Below, in pieces: positions 42,959 to 51,392 of a stretch of 64,000 nucleotides of DNA. The notes under the pieces were generated by a model. It ran no database searches, had not been told where the DNA came from, and was given only the letters and a program-made list of their open reading frames with translations. Each line of letters starts with the position of its first letter. Position 1 is the stretch's first letter. The DNA is from Kitasatospora sp. NBC_01246 (lineage in GTDB: Bacteria; Actinomycetota; Actinomycetes; Streptomycetales; Streptomycetaceae). The position numbers and the translations under genes were made by a program. The DNA is taken from contig NZ_CP108484.1 of assembly GCF_036226505.1 (NCBI RefSeq), positions 7,597,501-7,661,500 on the forward strand, given 5' to 3'.

Positions 42959-43855
42959 ATGATCACTGACGACGCGCCCGCGGCAGCTCCCCAGAGCGAC
43001 GTCCTGCGCTACGCGGCCTTCTCCACCGACCCCGGCGGTGGCAACCCGGCCGGTGTGGTGCTCGACGCCTCCGGCCTGTCCGCGGAGCGGATGCTCGCCA
43101 TAGCCGCCGAGCTCGGCTACTCCGAGACGGCCTTCCTGATACCGGACGCGGCCGGCTCCGTCGCGGGCCCGGCCGGGGCCGGTTACACCGTGCGGTACTT
43201 CAGCCCGCTGCTGGAGGTGCCGTTCTGCGGCCACGCCACCGTCGCCTCCGCCGTCGCGCTCGCCGAGCGGACGGGCCCGGGCCGGTTCGTCTTCGCCACG
43301 CAGGCCGGCGAGGTGCCGATCGAGGTGGACAAGGGCGCGGACGGCGTCCTGCGCGCCACGCTGACCAGCGTCGAGCCCCACATCGAGGAGGTGAGCGGCG
43401 CGGACGTCGAGGAGGCGCTCGCCCTGCTCGGCTGGTCGGCCGACGAGCTGGACGCGGCGCTGCCGCCCCGGATCGCCTACGCCGGCGCCCGGCACCTGGT
43501 GCTGGCCGCCGCCACCCGTGACCGGCTGGCCCGGCTGGACTACGACTTCGACGGCCTCGCCGCCTACATGACGGCCCGCGGGCTCACCACCGTGCAGCTG
43601 GTCTGGCGGGAGAGCGAGCACGTCTTCCACGCCCGTGACCCGTTCCCGGTCGGCGGCGTCGTGGAGGATCCGGCGACGGGCGCGGCGGCCGCCGCCTTCG
43701 GCGCCTACCTGCGGGAGCGGGGCGCGGTGACCGCACCGGCCACCCTGACGATCCACCAGGGCGAGGACCTCGGCCGCCCGGGCGTGCTGGGCGTCGAGCT
43801 GCGCGCGGACGACACCCGCGTCCGGGTCTCAGGTGCGGGGGTGGTGATCCCGTAG
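42959..43855 (+). CDS. PhzF-family isomerase/epimerase-like protein
   Basis: 298 residues. Family markers: FSTDPGGGNPAGVVLDASG, catalytic Glu in ELGYSETAFL, YFSPLLEVPFCGHATVASAVAL, and VVEDPATGAAAAAFGAYL near the C terminus. PhzF-type proteins are diaminopimelate-epimerase-fold isomerases; most have no known substrate. No phenazine genes are nearby. Its end overlaps the converging DUF4262 remnant by 27 bp. Confidence 0.93.
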   Translation: MITDDAPAAAPQSDVLRYAAFSTDPGGGNPAGVVLDASGLSAERMLAIAAELGYSETAFLIPDAAGSVAGPAGAGYTVRYFSPLLEVPFCGHATVASAVALAERTGPGRFVFATQAGEVPIEVDKGADGVLRATLTSVEPHIEEVSGADVEEALALLGWSADELDAALPPRIAYAGARHLVLAAATRDRLARLDYDFDGLAAYMTARGLTTVQLVWRESEHVFHARDPFPVGGVVEDPATGAAAAAFGAYLRERGAVTAPATLTIHQGEDLGRPGVLGVELRADDTRVRVSGAGVVIP

Positions 43856-44400
43856 CGGCCGAGGGGCCCTCGGACCGTCGGGGTCCGGCGCCGGGGTCCG
43901 GGCGGCCTCGTCCGTCCGGACCCCCGGAGGGTGGGCGGCGACGGGGAGCCGGAGGCGCGGCTGGGCCCGGCAGCCACTGGACGCCGCCTCCTCCCAGGGC
44001 CGTCGGCCGCCCGCGTCCGGCCACACCAGCTGGACGACGGGCACCGGCACCCGCATGTAGAAGCCGACCGCGCTGCCGAACAGCGGCCGGTGCCGGCCGG
44101 GATCGACCGGCCTGACCATCAGCGGGTGGCCGTCGAGGAGGCCGTCCGGTTCGGCCGGGCCGGTCGCGCAAAGCCGTGTGGCGGCTTCCTCGACCCAGCT
44201 CATCGGGTGCTGCACGCGCACTCGAACATGGCTACCTTCGGCAGGCGGTGGGAGTGCCGGAGGCCCACGGTGAGCGCCCGGTCCGGCACGTCACCGCCCG
44301 CCACCCCGACGATGTGCCGGCCCCTGCTCCGGACGTCCGCCACTTCGGGCGCCCAGTGCAGTCGGCGGTGGCGCCCCGTCACCTCGGGCGCGCAGAGCAC
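43829..44400 (-). pseudogene. Frameshifted DUF4262-family gene
   Basis: Two overlapping frames together give a DUF4262-like protein. The upstream frame encodes HIVGVAGGDVPDRALTVGLR then HSHRLPKVAMFE and hits a stop at 44200-44202. The downstream frame continues HPMSWVEEAATRL, AVGFYMRVPVPVVQLVWPDA and GRRPWEEA. The shift lies near 44220. Either the gene is broken or there is a sequencing error. Confidence 0.6.
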
Positions 44401-44542
44401 GCAGGGGCAGTGGGGGAGTCAGCCTGGTCGGTCGGTCGGTCGGTCGCTCGGTTCGGTGGCGCAGCCGAGGCGGAGGTGGTGGGCGGAGGCGGTGCGCGGA
44501 AAACCGATTGCGCACGTCGAACGGGTGGGGGACCCTGCGCGG

Positions 44543-45835
44543 ATGGAACAGGCGAACGGTCGGACGGTCAGCATCCACGTCACCCACGGCAGTGAATACC
44601 TCGGCCCGGTAGGGCCGTTCGAGGTGGACGGGGCGTGGTGGTCGTCGGCCGGGCCGGTCGTCGAGCGGCTGTCCGAGGAGCTGGGGGTGCCCGTGCTGGT
44701 GCTCCGGCTCGCCGAGGTGGCGGCGGGTGGCGGCGGCAGCGGCGGGCACGTGGTCTACCACGCGGAGGCACTGGAGCGCCCGGCCGCCCTGGTGCCGCGT
44801 CAGGCGGGTGCCGAGGCGGCCGCCCTGCTCGGGCCGGCCGAGCGGCGGGCCGGCTGGGCCACCCAGGCCGGGCTGCGGGCCACCCTCGACTGGGCGGAGC
44901 GGACGCTGCACCGGGTGGGCCGTCCGGTGGCCGGCCCGGTGGAGCAGGTCCGGACGTGGAACCTGTCCGGACTCTTCCGCTACCGGACGGCGACCGGCGT
45001 CGACGCCTGGCTGAAGGTGACCAACCCGGCGTTCAACGCCGACGAGGGCGCGGTGATCGCGCTGCTCGGCAGCGTCGATCCCACCCTGGTGCCGCGGCTG
45101 CTCGGCACCGACCCGGTGCACGGGCGGCTGCTGCTCGACCACGCGCCCGGGGAGGACTGCTGGGGTCCGTCCGGGGAGGAGGTCGCTGCCGTGGTGCCCC
45201 GGCTGGTCGCCGCCCAGGCGGCGCTCGCCGCCGACGGCCGGGCCGCCGCGGCCGGCCTGCGGGACCGCACCCCGCGCACGCTGGTCGCCCAGGTGGGCGC
45301 GTTGCTCGACCGTCTGGAGCGGGAAGCGGAGGGCGCCGCGGAGCCGGCCGGCCCGGGAGCGTCCGGTGAGTCGCTGACGGCCGAGGAGTTCGCCGCCGCC
45401 CGGGCGCTCGCGGACCGGCTGCCCGCGCTGGTCGCGGAGCTGGCCGCCTGCGGGCTGCCCGAGACCCTGGTGCACGGGGACTTCCACCCCGGGAACTGGC
45501 GCTCCGACGGCACGCGGGCGGTGGTCGTCGACTACGCGGACTCCTGCTTCGGGCACCCGGCGCTGGACGGGCTGCGCCCCCGGCAGTACGTGTCCGACGA
45601 GCGCTGGGCGCAGGTCGCCGCAGTGTGGGCCGGTGCCTGGCGGGAGCACGCCCCCGGGTCGGATCCGGAGCGCGCCCTGGCGCTGGTCGAGCCGCTCTAC
45701 CACCTCGCCTACGCGGTGCGGTACCAGGAGTTCCTGGACCACATCGAGACCAGTGAGCGGCCGTACCACGAGGGGGACCCGGTGAGCGAGCTCCGCGCCG
45801 CGCTGGCCTGCGCGGAAGCCGCCGCCCGGGCCTGA
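44543..45835 (+). CDS. Aminoglycoside-phosphotransferase-family kinase-like protein
   Basis: 430 residues. The C-terminal two thirds form an APH/choline-kinase fold with the catalytic loop LVHGDFHPGNW and metal-binding Asp in VVVDYADSCFGHPALD. The N-terminal ~130 residues are a separate unrecognised domain. The nucleotide-loop lysine (DAWLKVTNP) is present. Such proteins phosphorylate small alcohols or antibiotics. No resistance role can be claimed. Confidence 0.87.
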   Translation: MEQANGRTVSIHVTHGSEYLGPVGPFEVDGAWWSSAGPVVERLSEELGVPVLVLRLAEVAAGGGGSGGHVVYHAEALERPAALVPRQAGAEAAALLGPAERRAGWATQAGLRATLDWAERTLHRVGRPVAGPVEQVRTWNLSGLFRYRTATGVDAWLKVTNPAFNADEGAVIALLGSVDPTLVPRLLGTDPVHGRLLLDHAPGEDCWGPSGEEVAAVVPRLVAAQAALAADGRAAAAGLRDRTPRTLVAQVGALLDRLEREAEGAAEPAGPGASGESLTAEEFAAARALADRLPALVAELAACGLPETLVHGDFHPGNWRSDGTRAVVVDYADSCFGHPALDGLRPRQYVSDERWAQVAAVWAGAWREHAPGSDPERALALVEPLYHLAYAVRYQEFLDHIETSERPYHEGDPVSELRAALACAEAAARA

Positions 45836-45853
45836 GCGGCCGTCCGGGGCGGT

Positions 45854-45889
45854 CGGCGCCGCCGCTCCCCGGGCCGGAGGGCGGCGCCG
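45854..45889. terminator. Bidirectional terminator between kinase-like gene and ferredoxin gene
   Basis: A 10-bp perfect stem (45854-45863 with 45880-45889) between two converging genes. Confidence 0.7.
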
Positions 45890-45895
45890 GCGGTC

Positions 45896-46276
45896 TCAGT
45901 CGGACGGCGCGACCCGGCGGCCGTCCCGTGCCGAGTGCAGGGCGAGCGCCTCGACCGGGCAGCAGTCGACGGCCTCGGCGAGTCGCTCCGTCAGCCGCTC
46001 GCCGGCCGGTCCGCCGTCGGGCGCGGATCCCCGCAGGGGGTGGGCCACGCCGTCGGCGCCCAGCGCCAGCGAGCCGGGAGCGGTGTGCGCGCACATGCCC
46101 GAGCCGATGCAGCGGTCCCGGTCGACCCGGACCACCACCGGGTCGTCCTCCTGGGGCGGGCCTCCGGCCGCAGCCGCCGCAACCGCGGCCGCGGGAGCGG
46201 GAGCGGTCGGGGAGGAGGGCTGCCGGGAGCCCGCCCGCCGGGTGTCCGGCGCGGGCCCGGCCGAGTCCGGTGTCAC
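45896..46276 (-). CDS. P450-associated ferredoxin (3Fe-4S type)
   Basis: 126 residues. The cluster motif is CIGSGMC (C-x5-C) with the third cysteine in DCCPVEAL, the pattern of single-cluster 3Fe-4S ferredoxins that serve streptomycete P450s. A 45-residue Ala/Pro/Ser-rich N-terminal extension is unusual. The GTG start overlaps the P450 stop (GTGA), so expression is coupled and it is the likely electron donor. Confidence 0.92.
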   Translation of the reverse strand: MTPDSAGPAPDTRRAGSRQPSSPTAPAPAAAVAAAAAGGPPQEDDPVVVRVDRDRCIGSGMCAHTAPGSLALGADGVAHPLRGSAPDGGPAGERLTERLAEAVDCCPVEALALHSARDGRRVAPSD

Positions 46277-47577
46277 CAGGAGACCTGGAGCGTGTTCGGA
46301 CTGCGCGTCAGCAGCCCGCGCCGCCAGTCGATGGAGTCCGTCGGCCCGACGAGTCGCAGCGCGGGCAAGCGGCGGGCCAGCCGGTGCAGGGCCAGCTCCA
46401 GTTCCATCCGGGCGAGCCAGGCGCCCAGGCAGTGGTGCGGCCCGGCGCCGAAGGTGTACATCGGCGCGGCCAGCGGCGAGAAGAGCTCGGTCAGCAGATC
46501 GCCGGTGAAGACCTCGGGGTCGTGGTTGGCGGTCGTGGTGTCGGCGGCGACCACGCTGCCGGCCGGGATCACCACGCCGCCGATCTCCACCTCCTCGACG
46601 GCGCGCCGGAACAGACCGGGGAGTGCGTCGCCGTCCCCGAGCGGGACGCCGCGCAGCAACTGCTCGGTGGCGGCGGCCGCGCTCTGCTCGTCGGAGGCCA
46701 GCCGGTGCCAGGCCTCGCGGCCGTCACTCAGCAGATACACCAGGGCGTTGCCGAGCATCGTCATGGTCGTCTCGTGCCCGGCCACCACGAGGCCGATCAC
46801 CAGCGAGACCAGCTGCCGCTCGGTGATGCCCCCGCTCTCCCGGGCCGCTGCGAGCAGGCCGCTGACCAGGTCGTCACCGGGCGCGGCCCGGCGTTCGGCG
46901 ATCAGGCCGGCCCCGAAACCGGCGAACTCCTCCATGGCCACCCGGACCGACTCGGTCGAGTGCGCGGTGGTGGAGAGCGCGTGGTCGCTCCAGTGGGCGA
47001 GGCGCTTGCCGTCCAGGCCGTCGAGGCCCATCAGCCTGCTGATCACGGCCACCGGCAGCGGGCGGGTGTAGGCGGCGATGATGTCGGCGGGGGAGCCCTG
47101 GTCGATCAGCTCGTCCAGCAGGGCCTCAACCACCGAGGCGACCCAGGGCCGCCAGCGGGCTATCGCGCGCGGGGTGAACGCCCGCTGCACCGTGCGGCGC
47201 AGCCGCTGGTGGTCGACGCCGTCGAGGTTCAGCATGCCCTCCGGGTTGTCCAGGAGGTTCGGGGTGAGCGTGAGCGGGGGTGCCTCGGGCGCGTAGAGCG
47301 GGGCGCGGCCCAGGCGCGGATCGGTCAGCACCTGCCGGACGTCGGCGTGCCGGCTGACCAGCCAGACCGGGGTGCCGGTGGGCAGCGCCCCGAGGCGCGG
47401 CGGGCCCGGTTCGAGGCGCCGCAGGCAGTGCAGCGGCGGCAGCGCGGGCAGGGCAGGTGGGCCGGCCAGCGCGGGCGGCGCGGCCGGGTGGGACGCCGGG
47501 GCCGGACGGGGCGGGCCGGGCGCATGGGTCTCGGCGGTGCCGGTCGTGGCACGGGTGGCACTGTTCTCGGCGGACAT
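46273..47577 (-). CDS. Cytochrome P450 with degenerate ExxR motif
   Basis: 434 residues, GGAG ribosome site before the ATG. I-helix AGHETT (266-271) and haem loop FGAGPHHCLG with Cys383 are intact. At the K helix the expected E-x-x-R reads Gln306-Leu-Leu-Arg309, and the usual P-x-R-F region before the haem loop is absent (FSPLAAPMYTFGAG). Loss of ExxR recalls the streptomycete CYP157 family, but assignment to it is uncertain. It is paired with a ferredoxin. Substrate unknown. Confidence 0.9.
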   Translation of the reverse strand: MSAENSATRATTGTAETHAPGPPRPAPASHPAAPPALAGPPALPALPPLHCLRRLEPGPPRLGALPTGTPVWLVSRHADVRQVLTDPRLGRAPLYAPEAPPLTLTPNLLDNPEGMLNLDGVDHQRLRRTVQRAFTPRAIARWRPWVASVVEALLDELIDQGSPADIIAAYTRPLPVAVISRLMGLDGLDGKRLAHWSDHALSTTAHSTESVRVAMEEFAGFGAGLIAERRAAPGDDLVSGLLAAARESGGITERQLVSLVIGLVVAGHETTMTMLGNALVYLLSDGREAWHRLASDEQSAAAATEQLLRGVPLGDGDALPGLFRRAVEEVEIGGVVIPAGSVVAADTTTANHDPEVFTGDLLTELFSPLAAPMYTFGAGPHHCLGAWLARMELELALHRLARRLPALRLVGPTDSIDWRRGLLTRSPNTLQVSW

Positions 47578-48070
47578 CCGTACTCCAGACTCCAGGGCGG
47601 TGGGCCGCGGGGGCGGCCCGACGGGGGGTGGATCCGGGGAGGTGCGCGGGGGTGGGGCATGCGGTCGAGGCGGGCGGTCTGGATGGGCGGTCGGGACGGC
47701 GCAGGGGGTGTCGGGGTGGTGCGGAGCGGGGCGGATCGGCGGAAACGGTCGGTCGGGGAGGCCTGGCACGGTGCGGCCGGTCCGGGCGGCGACGCGGGCG
47801 GACGGGGCAGGTGAGTCGGACGGGTCGTTACGACCGTACGTGGGCGCCGAGCCACAGTCAGCAACCATTCCAGCCAACGCGGGGTGGTTGAGGGGCCGAT
47901 GACGGGCGCTCGGTCGCGCCCACGCGCCCCCGCCGCCCGGAGGCGGTGAGCGGCATCACCGGGGCCGTTCGCCGGGCGCGCCCCGCACTGGGCGATACGC
48001 TTCGTGGGCAAGTCGTTTGACGCAGGTCACGCCGGTGCAGAGCCGCACCGGCCGACGGAGGTGGAATCGG
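47578..48070. other. Divergent intergenic region, no gene seen
   Basis: About 490 bp between the P450 operon and the mycothiol-dependent dehydrogenase. It should hold both promoters. A TTGACG hexamer is at 48018-48023 on the plus strand, but no convincing -10 pairs with it. No operator or protein-coding signature stands out. Confidence 0.5.
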
Positions 48071-49156
48071 ATGGCCCAGCAGGTGAAGGCAGTCATCGCG
48101 CGTGCCAAGGGCGCGCCCGTGGAGGTGACGACGATCGTCGTACCCGACCCCGGGCCGGGCGAGGCGGTGGTGCGGATCCAGGCCTGCGGCGTCTGCCACA
48201 CGGACCTGCACTACCGGGAGGGCGGCATCAACGACGACTTCCCGTTCCTGCTGGGGCACGAGGCGGCGGGGATCGTGGAGTCGGTCGGCGAGGGCGTCAC
48301 CGAGGTCGTGCCCGGTGACTTCGTCGTCCTCAACTGGCGTGCGGTCTGCGGCCAGTGTCGCGCGTGCGAGCGCGGGCGCCCGCAGTACTGCTTCGACACG
48401 CACAACGCCAAGCAGAAGATGACGCTGCTGGACGGCACCGAGCTGTCCCCGGCGCTGGGCATCGGCGCGTTCGCGGAGAAGACCCTGGTCGCGGCCGGCC
48501 AGTGCACCAAGGTCGACCCGAGGGCCGAGCCGGCCGTCGCGGGCCTGCTGGGCTGCGGTGTGATGGCGGGCATCGGCGCCGCGATCAACACCGGCAACGT
48601 CGGCCGGGGCGACTCGGTCGCGGTGATCGGCTGCGGCGGTGTCGGCGGCGCGGCCGTGCTCGGCTCGCGGCTGGCCGGCGCGGGGAAGATCATCGCGGTG
48701 GACATCGACGACCGCAAGCTGATCACCGCGGAGAAGCTCGGTGCCACCCACACCATCAACTCCCGCACCGCCGACCCGGTGGAGGCGATCCGCGAGCTGA
48801 CCGGCGGCCACGGCGCGGACGTCGTGATCGATGCGGTCGGCCGCCCGGAGACGTACAAGCAGGCGTTCTACGCCCGTGACCTGGCCGGCACGGTCGTCCT
48901 GGTCGGCGTCCCGACGCCGGAGATGACGCTGGAGCTGCCGCTGCTGGACGTGTTCGGCCGGGGCGGCGCGCTGAAGTCCTCCTGGTACGGCGACTGCCTG
49001 CCGTCGCGGGACTTCCCGATGCTGATCGACCTCTACCTCCAGAGCCGGCTGGACCTCGGCGCGTTCGTCAGCGAGACCATCGAACTCGACGGCGTGGAGC
49101 AGGCGTTCGCGCGCATGCACGAGGGTGATGTGCTCCGTTCGGTGGTGATCCTGTGA
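48071..49156 (+). CDS. S-(hydroxymethyl)mycothiol dehydrogenase (formaldehyde detoxification)
   Basis: 361 residues, the usual length of this zinc alcohol dehydrogenase. Catalytic zinc ligands sit in ACGVCHTDLHY and LGHEAAG, structural zinc cysteines in CGQCRACERGRPQYC, and the NAD fold in AVIGCGGVGGAAVLGS. The enzyme oxidises the formaldehyde-mycothiol adduct, a reaction expected in a mycothiol-making actinobacterium. The gene overlaps the following MBL hydrolase gene, the standard pairing for this enzyme. Confidence 0.93.
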   Translation: MAQQVKAVIARAKGAPVEVTTIVVPDPGPGEAVVRIQACGVCHTDLHYREGGINDDFPFLLGHEAAGIVESVGEGVTEVVPGDFVVLNWRAVCGQCRACERGRPQYCFDTHNAKQKMTLLDGTELSPALGIGAFAEKTLVAAGQCTKVDPRAEPAVAGLLGCGVMAGIGAAINTGNVGRGDSVAVIGCGGVGGAAVLGSRLAGAGKIIAVDIDDRKLITAEKLGATHTINSRTADPVEAIRELTGGHGADVVIDAVGRPETYKQAFYARDLAGTVVLVGVPTPEMTLELPLLDVFGRGGALKSSWYGDCLPSRDFPMLIDLYLQSRLDLGAFVSETIELDGVEQAFARMHEGDVLRSVVIL

Positions 49157-49785
49157 GCGGCGCGCGGATCGACCGGCTGGTCACGGCCGGCACCTTCGAC
49201 CTCGACGGCGGCAGCTGGGAGGTGGAGAACAACGTCTGGATCGTCGGTGACGACGACGAGGCCGTGGTGATCGACGCGGCGCACGACGCCGAGGCGATCG
49301 AGGCGGCCCTCGGCGGGCGCCGCCTGCTGGCGATCGTCTCCACCCACGCGCACAACGACCACATCGACGCGGCCCCGGCGCTCGCCGACCGCACCGGTGC
49401 GCCGATCCTGCTGCACCCGGACGACCTGCCGCTCTGGAAGCTCACCCACCCGGACCGCCTGCCGGACGGCGAACTCGCCGACGGACAGCGGATCGAGGTG
49501 GCCGGCACCGAGCTGACCGTGCTGCACACCCCCGGCCACGCGCCCGGCGCGGTCTGCCTCCACGCGCCCGGGCTCGGCACGGTCTTCACCGGCGACACCC
49601 TCTTCCAGGGCGGCCCGGGCGCCACCGGCCGGTCGTTCTCGCACTTCCCGACGATCATCGACTCGATCCGGGACCGCCTCCTCTCGCTCCCCCCGGAGAC
49701 GGTGGTCCGCACCGGCCACGGCGACCCGACCACGATCGCCGCCGAGGCGCCCGCACTTCCGGAGTGGATCGCGCGCGGCCACTGA
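49153..49785 (+). CDS. MBL-fold thioester hydrolase partnered with mycothiol-dependent dehydrogenase
   Basis: 210 residues from a GTG overlapping the previous stop. The complete metal motif THAHNDHID is present, with further ligands in HTPGHAPGAV, FTGDTLF and RTGHGD, as in glyoxalase II-like hydrolases. It probably hydrolyses S-formylmycothiol made by the dehydrogenase, giving formate and free mycothiol; this rests on gene pairing. Confidence 0.93.
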   Translation: MSGARIDRLVTAGTFDLDGGSWEVENNVWIVGDDDEAVVIDAAHDAEAIEAALGGRRLLAIVSTHAHNDHIDAAPALADRTGAPILLHPDDLPLWKLTHPDRLPDGELADGQRIEVAGTELTVLHTPGHAPGAVCLHAPGLGTVFTGDTLFQGGPGATGRSFSHFPTIIDSIRDRLLSLPPETVVRTGHGDPTTIAAEAPALPEWIARGH

Positions 49786-49908
49786 CCGCGATGGTCCCCG
49801 GCCCCGGCCCCGGCAGCCGGCAGCCGGCAGCCGGCTCCGGCAGGTGACCGCGGGCGATGCCCGGCCCGGTGCCCCGCGCACCGGGCCGGGCGCCGTACGA
49901 TCGCGGGC

Positions 49909-50310
49909 ATGGCCCATGATCCGCACGCACTCGACGAAGCCTTCCTCGCCTTCTGGCGGGAGCGGCACATCTCCACGCTGACCACCCGGCGCCCCGACGG
50001 CTCGCCGCACGTGGTGCCGGTGGGGGTGACGTACCAGCCGGAGACCGGGACGGCGCGGGTGATCAGCAGCCGGACCAGTCGCAAGGTGCGCAATGTGCAG
50101 GCCGCCGGGGCCGAGGGCATGCGGGTGGCGGTCTGCCAGGTGGACGGCGCGCGCTGGTCGACGCTGGAGGGCGTGGCCGTGGTGCGGAACGAGCCGGACG
50201 CGGTGGCCGATGCCGTCCGGCGGTACACCGAGCGATACCGCGAGCCCCGGGTGAACCCGGACCGCGTGGTCATCGAGATCACCGTCGACCGGGTGCTCGG
50301 CCGGGCGTAA
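49909..50310 (+). CDS. Pyridoxamine-5'-phosphate-oxidase-like (F420/FMN-binding split barrel) protein
   Basis: 133 residues. STLTTRRPDGSPHVVPVGVT and SSRTSRKVRNVQ are characteristic of the split-barrel flavin/deazaflavin-dependent PPOX family, close to the short F420-dependent group. The reaction is unknown. Confidence 0.9.
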   Translation: MAHDPHALDEAFLAFWRERHISTLTTRRPDGSPHVVPVGVTYQPETGTARVISSRTSRKVRNVQAAGAEGMRVAVCQVDGARWSTLEGVAVVRNEPDAVADAVRRYTERYREPRVNPDRVVIEITVDRVLGRA

Positions 50311-50422
50311 CGGCCGCGACGGCAGCGGCCCGTCGGTGTGCCCGGAGCTTCGTGGTACCCGTGGTGCCTGCGTGATGTGGGTGTTTATCGGCCGTTGATC
50401 GCCGACGCCTAGCGTTGGCGGC

Positions 50423-50581
50423 ATGAACGAGGGAACGGTCGAGGAGCAGGGCGGGCGGGCGCTGCCCGACGGGCGGATGACGGAGCAGGACACGGAGCGC
50501 TTCCGGGTGCTGCTGGCGCGCCTGGGCGACTCGCTGACGGCGGACCGTCGGGCGGCCGCCGAGGCGGGGTTCGATGCGTGA
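50423..50581 (+). CDS. Small hypothetical protein (52 residues)
   Basis: ATG AAC GAG ... reads MNEGTVEEQGGRALPDGRMT, then EQDTERFRVLLARLGDSLTA, ending EAGFDA. It is charged, with one predicted helix. The frame ends in a TGA that overlaps the start of the next open frame (ATGCGTGA). No family recognised; reality is uncertain. Confidence 0.45.
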   Translation: MNEGTVEEQGGRALPDGRMTEQDTERFRVLLARLGDSLTADRRAAAEAGFDA

Positions 50582-50894
50582 GTCCGGGGTGACGACGGCC
50601 GGTGAGCGCGGGCCGGTCGCGGTGCTGCCGCTCTGGCAGCGCGGGCCGGTGTCCGCCCCCTGGTCGGGTTCGCTGCCGGACCCGCTGTCCGGTTCGGCGA
50701 CGGGCGGGCTGCCGGTGGCGGGACCTGTCCCGCTGCCGGACCCGGCCGGGCCGGCCCGGGGCGGGGGAGCCGGCTGCTCGGGAGTCGGCGCCGGCGCCGG
50801 CGCCGGTGCGGGTGTCGCTGTCGGCGCCGGTGTCGGCGTGGCCGTGGCTGCCGGTGCGGGCGTGGACTACTTCACGAAGCGGACCTCCGGGTAG
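50574..50894 (+). CDS. Possible low-complexity small protein
   Basis: 106 residues; the C-terminal half is a run of Gly/Ala/Val repeats (GVGAGAGAGAG type) and could be a membrane or structural segment. Its 3' end overlaps an esterase remnant on the other strand. Overlap with the previous small gene is the only support. It may be spurious. Confidence 0.25.
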   Translation: MRESGVTTAGERGPVAVLPLWQRGPVSAPWSGSLPDPLSGSATGGLPVAGPVPLPDPAGPARGGGAGCSGVGAGAGAGAGVAVGAGVGVAVAAGAGVDYFTKRTSG

Positions 50895-51340
50895 TCCGCA
50901 GAGGGGCCGTTCAGCAGTGCGCTCGGGCGGCCGAGCAGGTGCTGGTCGAAGAAGGCGCCCAGGCAGGCCCGGGACGCGGCGAGCGCGCGTTCGCCGCGGA
51001 GGATGCCGTACTGCGGGCGTGCCGTCTCCGGCGGGTATCCGGTCGCGCACCCCGAAGGCTTCCAGCACCCAGGGCAGGTCACAGAAGGACAGGTGACCGC
51101 CCTCGGGCAGGTCCAGCCAGCGCCGCCAGCCCGTCAGCTGCTGCCAGGTTCGCTCCCAGTCGGCCGCCGCCTCCGGCGCCTCGTCGCCGCGCCGCGCGCT
51201 GGGCAGGAGTACGGCCCGGCGAGGCCCTCGGCGGGCAGCGGGGCGAAGAAGTCGCGGAGCCGTGGTCCGTCGCAGGTCGGAGCCGCCGCGCCGGGCGGCC
51301 CGGCCTCGCGGACGACGCCGGCTCCGCCTGAGGTGGGGTC
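50867..51340 (-). pseudogene. 3' remnant of an alpha/beta-hydrolase (acetylhydrolase-like) gene
   Basis: One frame encodes WRRWLDLPEGGHLSFCDLPW then VLEAFGVRDRI, and after a one-base shift (near 51030) another continues ETARPQYGILRGERALAAS, GAFFDQHLLGRPSALLNGP, DYPEVRFVK and stop. This is the C-terminal third of a PAF-acetylhydrolase/esterase-type protein, including the catalytic His region. No nucleophile motif or start is found upstream, so the gene is truncated as well as shifted. Confidence 0.6.
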
Positions 51341-51392
51341 AGCGGCCCTGCGCGGGCGGCGATCGCGCCCGGCCCGCGCAGGGCGGGGGTGC

